NCBI RefSeq assembly: GCF_001624695.1
Contig: NZ_JSEP01000006.1
Location: 186,001 to 250,000 of the forward strand
DNA length: 64,000 bases
Direction: 5' to 3'
Origin: Labrenzia sp. OB1
Lineage (GTDB): Bacteria > Pseudomonadota > Alphaproteobacteria > Rhizobiales > Stappiaceae
Made by a program: the position numbers and the translations under genes. A model generated the notes under the pieces. That model had not been told where the DNA came from. It saw only the letters and a list, made by a program, of their open reading frames with translations, and made no database searches. Positions within the stretch are counted from its first letter, which is position 1. Each line of letters begins with the position of its first letter. Shown here piece after piece: positions 29,409-37,167 of the stretch.

Positions 29409-30402
29409 GGGAGACCGTTTCGAACAGAAGGTTTGCGGCAATCTGGGCGGTTCGTCCTGTAGGATCGTATCTGGGGGAGACTTCAACTATGTCCATTGCA
29501 CGTACATTCAGGGAATGCAGCGCGGCGACCACGTCAAACAATTCTCCGGTATCCAATCCCCCAACCGTTACATGGCCGGTGCCGGGTGCATAAGCGGCAT
29601 CCAGCACATCTATATCGATCGACAGATAAATTGCGGAACAGCGATGCCCGAGATGGTCGAGTGCAGCTTCCAACGCTCCCGTTCCTTCCTTGCGGATCTC
29701 ATTGCGCGTCACAATCTGCGCCCCTGCGTTCCGCAGATGCCGGAACTGATCGAGCCGCGTCACCGCGCCGACCCCGACAAACGCCATACGGTCGAGACTC
29801 ATCCCGGGAAGCTCGCTGATCCGCCGCGAGTTGGACCCGTGATACAAAGGTCCGTGCAATACGCTGGTGTCTCCGAAGTCGAAATGGTGATCAACCTGAA
29901 CATAACCGACATCTTCGATGCCGTGATGGTCCCGCATTGCCTTTTGCCAGCCGCAGAAGGTCGGGAACGAGATGGAATGATCGCCACCGAGCAAAAGAAG
30001 CTTCGCAGGATACCTGGCGAGCTCGGCAGTTTCCGCAGCAACCGCCCGGAACGTACGCAGCGTGTCCGTCTGGAAAACATGCAGATCCCCGACATCGCCG
30101 ACGGCGACCGATCTGTATCTGAATGTCTCGCCGTTCCGCAGATCCAGCATTTCGTGTTCGCCCAGGCTGTTCAGATAGCTGGAGAATACGGTGCTTGCGC
30201 GCCGAATGGCATTCGGGCCTTCCGCGGACCCCGGCCGGGAACTGGCGGTTCCATCGAACGGAACTCCAGCCGCGATATATTGCTTTTCACCCTCGCCGCC
30301 CGGGGTCGTCCCGAACAGCAACGCCGGCCCGCCCCAGCCGGGTAAAGGCAGCCCGGAGAATTCGGATATGTCGGTTGCTTCAACCAATGCGGCGAAATCC
30401 AC
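29401..30402 (-). CDS. Arginase/agmatinase-family ureohydrolase
   Basis: This 333-residue enzyme has the complete two-manganese ligand set of the family: H142 (LLLGGDHS), D171-x-H173-x-D175 (DHHFDF) and D263/D265 (SIDIDVLD). The following APGTG loop is kept, but the usual DP before it reads DA (DAAYAPGTG). Members split guanidino or formimino groups to give urea or formamide: arginase, agmatinase, proclavaminate amidinohydrolase, formiminoglutamase. It starts with GTG at 30402, overlapping the radical SAM stop by one base (TAGTG). In this operon it probably acts on a guanidino group of the pathway intermediate; that is an inference. Confidence 0.85.
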   Translation of the reverse strand: MDFAALVEATDISEFSGLPLPGWGGPALLFGTTPGGEGEKQYIAAGVPFDGTASSRPGSAEGPNAIRRASTVFSSYLNSLGEHEMLDLRNGETFRYRSVAVGDVGDLHVFQTDTLRTFRAVAAETAELARYPAKLLLLGGDHSISFPTFCGWQKAMRDHHGIEDVGYVQVDHHFDFGDTSVLHGPLYHGSNSRRISELPGMSLDRMAFVGVGAVTRLDQFRHLRNAGAQIVTRNEIRKEGTGALEAALDHLGHRCSAIYLSIDIDVLDAAYAPGTGHVTVGGLDTGELFDVVAALHSLNVRAMDIVEVSPRYDPTGRTAQIAANLLFETVSHA

Positions 30403-31751
30403 TAAACGCCTCCCGCCACGACGGCTTCATAGTTCTCGGCGGGAGACGATGCGAGCGCCAGATGATTGCGGACGATCTCCCGTGCAACATCCACCTTTTC
30501 AAGGAAGAACGAGAAACTTTCCTCGCGGGAAATTTTATCGAGTTCGAAGACCGCGAGGCCGTCTTCACGCCAATTCCTGAAATTCCAGTCGACTATGCGT
30601 GACTTCAACTGCGGGTAAAGCGGCGTCAACGGATAGGGCACAAAATTGTAAAGATTGAAAAGCGACACTTCCGCCGAAGACTGGTGCATGAAATCCAGCG
30701 TCTTTCGATGTGCTTCCCCGTCCTCCTGCGGGAGACCGTTCAATACATTGAGTACCACCTTGATGCCGCAGTCGTTAAGGCGCCGCAGACGGTCGCGAAG
30801 TTCCCTGACGTCTTTCATGACCTTCCGGTTTTGCAGCAAAAGTTCAGCAGAGGCGGATTCAAACCCGATTTCGACGGCAACGACCCCAAGTGCCCGCATC
30901 TGCTCGATCAGGTCGTCCTTTAGCGCCAGAAAGTGAGTCTGGACGATAAAACGGTACTGCGGCCGGTTGGCGAAGACCTTCAACAGGAGTTCGACCGCGT
31001 CGGGTGATTGGCCGAACGTCTTGTCGCCTATGTAGATAAGCCGCGTATCGGGAAAGTAGTCTTCGAACTGTTGAACTTCCGCTTCGAGGGCCGAAGGCTC
31101 CACCAGCACCAGTTTTCGCGACCACGCATCACCGCAGAACTCGCACCTGAACAGGCACCCGTGACTGGCGTTCAGCCGAAGAAGAGGCACTTTTTGGTCA
31201 TATTCGCGCAGAAGATTGTAATCGGGGATCCACCCCGCCGTATCCCGGCGATCCATGTGATTTTCAACTTCGGATGCCACGCCGGATAGCGCTCTGCGCA
31301 AACTCTCCGGTGTGGCCTGTCCATGATGCACGACGGTCGCATCCGATGATTTTACCAAAGGCGCCATGTTTCCGCCGATAACGGTGCAACGCCCCCCGGC
31401 CATCATGCGCCGGGATATTTCCAGGGTCAGGTCGTAATTCTGTGCAAGGGGGGACAACAAAAGTATGTCACCCCGCTGGGTCCGGTCCTCAAGTTCCCTG
31501 ACGCAGACTTCCAAGTCCGCGGGGCACCCACTCAGATCGTCCAGAACCGGTGTCCCGCCGACCTTGCGGACCATTCCCGCAAGATGCGCCGCCCAGAGCG
31601 GTAATTCCCAGAGCGCGTCTTCGGGAATAAAGTAATCCTTTAAAAAAACCTGGAAGAGGCGACTGTAATCTTCGTAATACTCTCTGACTTTAGGATGAGG
31701 TTCAGCGCATGATGGAAAAGGGAGTTGTACGATATGAAATAATATATGCAT
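30402..31751 (-). CDS. B12-binding-type radical SAM enzyme
   Basis: This 449-residue protein has an N-terminal Rossmann-like domain of B12-binding type (GDILLLSPLAQNYDLTLEI and VIGGNMAPL, about residues 93-132). No DxHxxG motif is visible. A radical SAM core carries C199-x3-C203-x2-C206 (CLFRCEFC). The core also shows EIGFESASAELL and LNVLNGLPQEDG. Class B members methylate or rearrange unactivated carbon, but some do not use B12. AGGGAGA precedes the ATG by 7 bp. It lies 18 bp downstream of the GNAT gene. The region just upstream is visibly more A/T-rich than the surrounding chromosome. Confidence 0.85.
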   Translation of the reverse strand: MHILFHIVQLPFPSCAEPHPKVREYYEDYSRLFQVFLKDYFIPEDALWELPLWAAHLAGMVRKVGGTPVLDDLSGCPADLEVCVRELEDRTQRGDILLLSPLAQNYDLTLEISRRMMAGGRCTVIGGNMAPLVKSSDATVVHHGQATPESLRRALSGVASEVENHMDRRDTAGWIPDYNLLREYDQKVPLLRLNASHGCLFRCEFCGDAWSRKLVLVEPSALEAEVQQFEDYFPDTRLIYIGDKTFGQSPDAVELLLKVFANRPQYRFIVQTHFLALKDDLIEQMRALGVVAVEIGFESASAELLLQNRKVMKDVRELRDRLRRLNDCGIKVVLNVLNGLPQEDGEAHRKTLDFMHQSSAEVSLFNLYNFVPYPLTPLYPQLKSRIVDWNFRNWREDGLAVFELDKISREESFSFFLEKVDVAREIVRNHLALASSPAENYEAVVAGGV

Positions 31752-31769
31752 TTGGAAATCTCCCTGGAT

Positions 31770-32684
31770 CTAAACTTCAAGCACGCCCCAGTGCTTCAAC
31801 ATTTCCATGAAATCAAAGTAGATTTTCAGCACTTCCCTATCTTCTAAATCTTCTTTGATTGTATTTTCATGCTTCGCGTAAAACTCGGCCAGACCTGAGC
31901 AGGCTTTCTCATCGCAATTCCCGCTCCAGAAATCCTGTACGGTGTCGATGAAGTCGGCGGAGACGGCAGAGATTTCGGCATCGCCGAGATCGACCGAAGT
32001 TTGAACAGCCGCCCATTCCCGCATGTTCGGAAAAAACGAAATAAAGGTGATATCAGCGTCCGCCGGCCGCCGGCGGCGGCCAAGCCGGATCGAAGCGAGG
32101 TGCCCGGATTTTTCGGCATAGGCCAAAAGATGCGGCACGTGCCGGGACCTGGTTTCGTGAATGAATCCGAGCCTGAGTGGCTCGAACAATGCCTGAGTGG
32201 CTTCAAGGAAGAGAATCATGAAATGCGCTGCCAGCCCGGTTCCCCGGAGCTCCGGCATGAGAAGAATTCGTCCGACAGCCATCCAGTACCGGCTTTCATA
32301 ATGCCGGGTAATCCAGGGACGCCCGCCGCCGCATCCAATGGGGATCAAGGCGCCGGAGTCATCCTGTCCGAACGCGGAGATGAACTTCATTTGATAGGTG
32401 GTCTGGTCGTACTGGTAGCGTTCTCGCGCGCGCCTGAGAATTTCTCTCTCCGGCGTATCGGCTTCGGCGGCAACAAACCATGCGGGCTGGGACACCTCGT
32501 CCTGGGAAGCAAGCAGGAAAGTGTCGGTCACCTGCACCGGGATGCCGCGCACCATCGCAATCTTCTGCCATCTGGGGCTGGGCGATGGCCTCCAAGAGTT
32601 CTGAAAGGAGGTCGTGCCGAAGTCGACCGTGGAGTCCCAAACCCATCCGGAGGATTGCTGCGCTCCCGATACAATTGAGTTCAT
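31770..32684 (-). CDS. GNAT-family acyltransferase
   Basis: This 304-residue protein has a central acyl-CoA-binding motif A of GNAT type, VGRILLMPELRGTGLAAHFM (about residues 137-156), preceded by strand-forming sequence and followed by LRLGFIHETRSRHVPHL. Enzymes of this fold move an acetyl or longer acyl group to an amine. The first 70 residues and the acidic last 90 residues are not typical of a minimal GNAT, so the acceptor may be unusual. The start at ATG 32684 overlaps the phosphatase stop by 4 bp (ATGA). Longer upstream frames fall within the phosphatase gene. Substrate unknown. Confidence 0.7.
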   Translation of the reverse strand: MNSIVSGAQQSSGWVWDSTVDFGTTSFQNSWRPSPSPRWQKIAMVRGIPVQVTDTFLLASQDEVSQPAWFVAAEADTPEREILRRARERYQYDQTTYQMKFISAFGQDDSGALIPIGCGGGRPWITRHYESRYWMAVGRILLMPELRGTGLAAHFMILFLEATQALFEPLRLGFIHETRSRHVPHLLAYAEKSGHLASIRLGRRRRPADADITFISFFPNMREWAAVQTSVDLGDAEISAVSADFIDTVQDFWSGNCDEKACSGLAEFYAKHENTIKEDLEDREVLKIYFDFMEMLKHWGVLEV

Positions 32685-33292
32685 GACGCTACCTTCCTGC
32701 TGACCATCTTCGCGCCATCCGATCTGATCGTGCGTTCCTCGAAAAACCCGAACGGACGCAGTGAAGCGCTCGACCATCCCCGCTTGCTCAATTGCCACTG
32801 AAGACAGCGCATGAAGAAGCAGTGCGAGAAAAGGACGATTTCGACATGGGTGGTGAATTTGCGATCCAGATACGCAATAGCCTGCCTGACTCTTGCTTTT
32901 GTTTCGGAACTGGTTTCCGAAGCTTCCAGACAGCCGAGCGCCCATCCCGCCCGCCCCAGGGCGAGGAATGCGCCCGGCGGCAGGTACAAAAACCGGCTCT
33001 TGAATCTCGGCAAGGGGACTTCGCGGAAGAGCGGCACCTTGTGGATTGTTTCCGATGGCCGCCCTGTCACGGCCGCGGCAGTTTCGACAGCCCGCGGCGC
33101 GTCCGAACTGATCACCGATGCGTCAGCCGCTATCGGCACCAGAACTCTTTCCGGCCTGGCGATTCCGGCTTCATCATAACTGTCCAGGGCTGCGTTCATG
33201 CGGTCGGTCCCGAGAAACCGGCCGTGCGCATAGTTCGCGGCCGAGCGTCCGTGGCGAATACACCTGAGGACCCGGATACCCATCTCACTCAT
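32681..33292 (-). CDS. Histidine phosphatase superfamily protein
   Basis: This 203-residue enzyme of the phosphoglycerate-mutase-like fold has the catalytic RHG box CIRHGRSAAN (R13, H14) and a second histidine in VLFSHCFFMRCLQW. It lacks a signal peptide, so it works in the cytosol. Such enzymes remove phosphate from small molecules or proteins. In this operon it may oppose the APH-like kinase. The start at 33292 was chosen because it forms an ATGA overlap with the ABC transporter stop. Other in-frame ATGs exist at 33319 and 33283. Confidence 0.8.
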   Translation of the reverse strand: MSEMGIRVLRCIRHGRSAANYAHGRFLGTDRMNAALDSYDEAGIARPERVLVPIAADASVISSDAPRAVETAAAVTGRPSETIHKVPLFREVPLPRFKSRFLYLPPGAFLALGRAGWALGCLEASETSSETKARVRQAIAYLDRKFTTHVEIVLFSHCFFMRCLQWQLSKRGWSSASLRPFGFFEERTIRSDGAKMVSRKVAS

Positions 33293-35484
33293 CCCGCTGC
33301 TCGGGACTGAATACGCCACAGCGCCTCGAACATCCCCTTGCTTGCAAGGAGTTCCGAGGGCTTGCCATATTCACAGATCCCGCTCCTGTCCAGAACGTAG
33401 ACTTGGTCGGCATGCATTACCGAGCTCAGGCGATGGGCAATCATCATGACCGTTCGCTGAGCGTAACACTCTGAAAGATTGGCAAAAACCTCCGCTTCAG
33501 TTTTCCCGTCCAGGCTAGATGTTGCTTCATCCAGAACGAGGACCGGTGCGTCCTTCAGGATTGCCCGCGCGATTGCGACCCGCTGGCGTTCCCCGCCGGA
33601 AAGGAGCTTGCCGCCAGCTTCCAGGATTGTTTCGTATCCGCTGGGCAGCCTTTGAATGAAATCGTGGGCGCAAGCGAGTTTGGCAGCCCTGACGATGTTC
33701 TCGAGAGGTTGGTCGCGGGCCGCTCCCAAGCTGATGTTGTCCTTCACGGACATGGTCAGCAACGAAGTGTCCTGACTGACGACCGCGATGGCGCCACGCA
33801 GATCTTTCAACTGAAGTGAGGTTACCGGCTTGCCGTCGAACAGGACGTCCCCGGTCTCGGGCATGTTGAAGCGCAGCAGAAGCCTTACGAGACTGCTCTT
33901 CCCGGCACCTGTCGGTCCGACGATGGCAGTTGTCTGACCGGCCGGGATATCGATCGACAGTCCGTCGAACACCGGGCGGCCTTCTTCATAACCAAAGGTG
34001 ATTTCATCATAACGAAGGTCACCAGCTATGGCTGCGCGCCGCAATTGTTCACCGCGTTCCAGACGCTCTACCGGACCGTAGAGGTGTCTGAAAATGCGCC
34101 GCAGAGAGGCGGTCGACCGATTGGCTGTCGACATCAACCTACCGAACTGCGTGATCGGCCAGAGCAGTTGGCGGTTCATCATGATACTTGTCGAATAGGC
34201 ACCAATCGACATGGTGCTCCCGGTGACGACGCCTCCCCCCGCCATCGCCAGCGAGATGCCCGTAATGACGCTGAATTCCAGTGCGGGAACAAAAGCCGAC
34301 GAAACCTTCGAGGTATCTATTCCAGCCTGCCAGCCCTCTTCTGCCATAACCGAAATTCTGTCGGTCTGATCCTTTTCGGCGACAAAGCTCTTTATTGTCT
34401 CGAGCCGGTTCAAATTCGTCTCGACCGCCGTCGCCAGCGTGCCGGCACTCGCCCGGACTTTCTCGTATCTGGGAACCGCCTTTTTCTGAAGACTTGTCAT
34501 GCTCCACAAGACAAAGGGCACGCCCATGCAAGAAAGCCAGCCCATCACCGGAACCGTGGTGAAAAAGATGGCAAAGATAGCAGCGCCGTTGATGACGATC
34601 TGGTAGCCTTCCCAGCCCGCTTCGAAAAAATCCTCGATGGCGTTGATGTCGCTCGTCAGCGTCGCGACCAGTTCGCCGGACCCCTTCTTGTCGACATATT
34701 CGAGCGGAGCTCCCTGGATCCGCGCATAGCATTGGATTTTCAACCTTCGCTGCATGTCCTGCGAGGCCTTTCGCCATCGCCGCTGGCCTGCGTACTCCAA
34801 TGCGCTCTGCAGGGCCGTCAGCCCCATGGTCAGCAGTCCGTAGTGGACGAAAACGAGCGCGCCGGCAGATCCGCCTCCCACGAGACCCAGGGTTGCCTTG
34901 TTGATCGAGAGCGCAACGACACCGAAGCGCGCCAGAGAAAGCGCAACGGCTCCCGCGCCGCAAAGTGCGGCAACCGAAAGGTCACTCCGATGCGAAGACA
35001 GCTCCCCTGTCAGTTGCATCAGGAAATTGCCGTCTTCGTCGTTGCCGGGTTCGGTCTGAAAGGCATCCTCAATCTGTTGTCTGACCAGCTGAGCGGTCCA
35101 GACAAGCGATGCAATCCCGGCCGCCGTCAACCAAATCGGACTGGCCGTCAGACTTGCAAGCCCTACGATCCCTACAGCGCCGACGCCTACGGAGGTCACC
35201 CAATCCGCAGTGGTTGCGTGGTCGTTTTTTTTGAAAATGTCCGGAACCGGCAACAGCTGCCTTACGTCCTCGGCAGAGACCATCTCGTCATGCAAAATGA
35301 GAATGCGCGCGGTGAGCGTACTTGCCTTGACATCAAATATCGCGGGAATTGCCTCGAGCTCAGCCACAATTTGCGATGCCAACCTGGCATCGCCCTCAAT
35401 CCACGGAACGGACAGCCGGGTGCGCCCCGCGATGCTAAAGACAATTTCGATATCTTCGATCGCGGCTTCGACTCGGTGCGACAT
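33289..35484 (-). CDS. ABC exporter with HMA-like N-terminal domain
   Basis: This 731-residue fused exporter is longer than an ordinary one because of an extra N-terminal region. Residues 12-80 read as a ferredoxin-like beta-alpha-beta-beta-alpha domain (IEIVFSIAGRTRLSVP, LASQIVAELEAIP, ILILHDE). This resembles the HMA_2-type domains in front of some P-type metal ATPases; it has no CxxC. A hydrophobic pair (about 95-135) and then a six-helix ABC membrane domain follow. The ATPase has Walker A GPTGAGKSS near 523, signature LSGGERQRVAIARA near 628, Walker B VLVLDEATSSLD and IAHRLSS. It lies 17 bp after the small TM protein gene and overlaps the phosphatase gene by 4 bp. Its cargo may be the product of this operon. 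Confidence 0.88.
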   Translation of the reverse strand: MSHRVEAAIEDIEIVFSIAGRTRLSVPWIEGDARLASQIVAELEAIPAIFDVKASTLTARILILHDEMVSAEDVRQLLPVPDIFKKNDHATTADWVTSVGVGAVGIVGLASLTASPIWLTAAGIASLVWTAQLVRQQIEDAFQTEPGNDEDGNFLMQLTGELSSHRSDLSVAALCGAGAVALSLARFGVVALSINKATLGLVGGGSAGALVFVHYGLLTMGLTALQSALEYAGQRRWRKASQDMQRRLKIQCYARIQGAPLEYVDKKGSGELVATLTSDINAIEDFFEAGWEGYQIVINGAAIFAIFFTTVPVMGWLSCMGVPFVLWSMTSLQKKAVPRYEKVRASAGTLATAVETNLNRLETIKSFVAEKDQTDRISVMAEEGWQAGIDTSKVSSAFVPALEFSVITGISLAMAGGGVVTGSTMSIGAYSTSIMMNRQLLWPITQFGRLMSTANRSTASLRRIFRHLYGPVERLERGEQLRRAAIAGDLRYDEITFGYEEGRPVFDGLSIDIPAGQTTAIVGPTGAGKSSLVRLLLRFNMPETGDVLFDGKPVTSLQLKDLRGAIAVVSQDTSLLTMSVKDNISLGAARDQPLENIVRAAKLACAHDFIQRLPSGYETILEAGGKLLSGGERQRVAIARAILKDAPVLVLDEATSSLDGKTEAEVFANLSECYAQRTVMMIAHRLSSVMHADQVYVLDRSGICEYGKPSELLASKGMFEALWRIQSRAAG

Positions 35485-35501
35485 TTGTTACCCCGGTCGT
35501 A

Positions 35502-35717
35502 TCAGGTTTGTTTTTTCGATCGCGACGTTTTTACGTTTTCAACGCTTTCTTCCGCAAGGACATCATCGAAATCTTCGCGCATCTCACTGAATTTCTTTGC
35601 CGCCGAATTTGTTGCCCTTGCGGCGCTTCGTAATATTGTTTTTCCTGACTTCTTAAATTGTGACTGGAATATTATGGCTGCACCAGCACCTGCAATGAAT
35701 GCCCAGAAAGGAACCAT
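35502..35717 (-). CDS. Small single-TM protein, first gene of the cluster
   Basis: This 71-residue protein has an N-terminal TM helix (PFWAFIAGAGAAIIFQS), then a basic stretch (FKKSGKTILRSAARA), an alanine-rich helix, an acidic patch (EDFDDVLAEE) and a basic tail (RSKKQT). GGAG lies 10 bp before the ATG and a promoter-like sequence further up, so I take it as real despite its size. The layout of TM anchor plus cytosolic helix, next to an exporter with an HMA-like domain, recalls the small PacL/DUF1490-type partners of mycobacterial metal ATPases. No His/Cys metal motif is seen. It may be a membrane scaffold for the exporter. Confidence 0.7.
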   Translation of the reverse strand: MVPFWAFIAGAGAAIIFQSQFKKSGKTILRSAARATNSAAKKFSEMREDFDDVLAEESVENVKTSRSKKQT

Positions 35718-35756
35718 ACTTTCACTCCATCGAACACATGTATTGACATGATTATC

Positions 35757-35785
35757 ACTGTATCAGTCGCCTCATAGTTGCACAA
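35757..35785 (-). promoter_or_regulatory. Candidate sigma-70-type promoter for the nine-gene cluster
   Basis: On the minus strand TTGTGC and TACAGT are separated by 17 bp, about 40 bp before the small TM gene. This region is A/T-richer than its surroundings. Assigned by eye only. Confidence 0.45.
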
Positions 35786-35966
35786 CAATTGATTTACAGT
35801 CTCCGGAAATGCCCTTTTTCCGGGTATTTTGAATGAGCTTTGGCTACCAACGTCTCCTCAAAAAGGGGGCAGAAGGACCAGCCGACCAGAAGAGATTCTT
35901 TCATCAGTCCCGCCTTTTCACAGGCTTGCATTGCCGGATGAGTGTTTTCAGGAAAGAGGGTGCGAC

Positions 35967-36017
35967 ATGTCAAAACTGTCAGTATCATCGGCACGCCAGA
36001 CACAAAAACGGCGATGA
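35967..36017 (+). pseudogene. Relic of a gene start resembling Tm-1-like (UPF0261) proteins
   Basis: A strong RBS (GAGGG, 6 bp spacing) precedes ATG 35967, which now opens a 16-codon frame (MSKLSVSSARQTQKRR). If one A is added to the run after ATGTC, the frame reads MSKTVSIIGTPDTK. This resembles the conserved N-terminus of Tm-1-like ATP-binding proteins. The similarity stops there and the dehydrogenase follows. The present frame ends in an ATGA overlap with ATG 36014, so it may now act as a leader peptide. Confidence 0.4.
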
Positions 36018-36034
36018 ATGAACGGACACAACCC

Positions 36035-37108
36035 ATGAAGCACTACAAGATCGCGGCCATTCCTGCTGATGGTATCGGCCCCGAGGTCATCGCAGCCGGC
36101 CTGCAGGCCCTTGAGGCCCTGTCGCGCCGGGACGGCGGCTTCTCGCTGGATGTGACTCCTTTCGACTGGGGCTCGGAGCGTTACAAGCGCACCGGCACCT
36201 TGATGCCGGAGGACGGCACGCAACAGTTGAAGGCCTTCGACGCGATCTTTTTCGGTGCGGTCGGAGCACCTGACGTTCCGGATCATGTCACCCTCTGGGG
36301 GCTGCGCCTGCCCATCTGCCAGGGTTTCGACCAATATGCGAATGTGCGCCCGACGAGAATCCTTCCCGGAATATCGTCTCCGCTTGAGGGGGTCGGCATT
36401 GGTGATCTCGACTGGGTGATCGTGCGCGAAAACTCGGAAGGCGAGTACTCAGGGCATGGCGGGCGCGCCCATAGGGGGCTGCCCGAAGAAGTCGGTACGG
36501 AAGTCGCGATCTTCACAAGGGCCGGCATCGCGCGGATCATGCGTTATGCCTTCCGCCTCGCGCAGTCACGTCCCCGCAAGTTCCTGACTGTGGTCACCAA
36601 GTCGAACGCGCAGCGGCACGGAATGGTCATGTGGGACGAGATCGCAGCCGAGGTCTCGCAGGAATTTCCCGATGTGACCTGGGACAAGATGCTGGTCGAC
36701 GCGATGACCGTCCGCATGGTCAAGGACCCCAAGAGCCTCGACACAATCGTCGCCACCAACCTGCATGCCGATATCCTTTCGGACCTGGCAGGGGCGCTGG
36801 CCGGAAGCCTCGGCGTCGCCCCAACCGCGAATATCGACCCGGAGCGGCGCTTTCCCTCAATGTTCGAACCCATTCACGGATCGGCCTTCGACATCACGGG
36901 CAATGGCATCGCCAATCCGGTCGCCACGTTCTGGACCGCTTCGCAGATGCTGGACCATCTTGGCGAAACGAACGCCGCGGAGCGGCTGATGCGTGCGGTG
37001 GAAAAGGTCTGCGAAGACGGCATTCTGACGCCCGATGTCGGCGGCAACGCGACGACGCAGGAGGTGACCGACGCAGTGTGCGAGGCCATTCGCAGCGAAA
37101 ACATCTGA
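36035..37108 (+). CDS. Tartrate/isopropylmalate-type dehydrogenase (beta-decarboxylating)
   Basis: This 357-residue NAD-dependent enzyme oxidises and usually decarboxylates a 2-hydroxy acid such as tartrate, D-malate or isopropylmalate. It begins with the conserved YKIAAIPADGIGPEV. Substrate and metal residues appear in VRENSEGEYSGHGG and in the DAMTVRMV and TNLHADILSDLAG segments. Cofactor binding is by FEPIHGSAFDITGNGIANP. HVTLWGLRLPICQGFDQYANVRP fits tartrate dehydrogenase better than LeuB. ATG 36035 gives the family-like N-terminus. ATG 36014 is an alternative, coupled to the short upstream frame. It is isolated on the plus strand and faces the convergent cyclo-ligase gene. Confidence 0.85.
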   Translation: MKHYKIAAIPADGIGPEVIAAGLQALEALSRRDGGFSLDVTPFDWGSERYKRTGTLMPEDGTQQLKAFDAIFFGAVGAPDVPDHVTLWGLRLPICQGFDQYANVRPTRILPGISSPLEGVGIGDLDWVIVRENSEGEYSGHGGRAHRGLPEEVGTEVAIFTRAGIARIMRYAFRLAQSRPRKFLTVVTKSNAQRHGMVMWDEIAAEVSQEFPDVTWDKMLVDAMTVRMVKDPKSLDTIVATNLHADILSDLAGALAGSLGVAPTANIDPERRFPSMFEPIHGSAFDITGNGIANPVATFWTASQMLDHLGETNAAERLMRAVEKVCEDGILTPDVGGNATTQEVTDAVCEAIRSENI

Positions 37109-37167
37109 GCGTGGAGACGACCGGTTTCCCGGCACTCTTCACGATCATTGCGGGCCGTCCCTGAGGA

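Larger units (their letters stand above)
35718..36034. other. Gene-poor border region between the cluster and the dehydrogenase gene
   Basis: This 317-bp stretch holds the divergent promoters. It also holds an inverted repeat, CCGGAAA/TTTCCGG (35803-35823, loop TGCCCTT), and a gene relic at 35967-36010. Short open frames on both strands have no RBS and no recognisable composition. The region looks like a rearrangement border. Confidence 0.6.

Noticed and set aside
35502..35717. Small TM protein considered as a RiPP precursor for the radical SAM/arginase cluster
   Set aside because: It has an N-terminal membrane helix and no leader/core layout or repeated core residues. A scaffold or partner role for the exporter is more likely. 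Not excluded.
35794..36036. 80-codon minus-strand frame upstream of the small TM gene
   Set aside because: No RBS, its ATG overlaps the dehydrogenase start, and the promoter-like sequence lies inside it. It has no conserved character.
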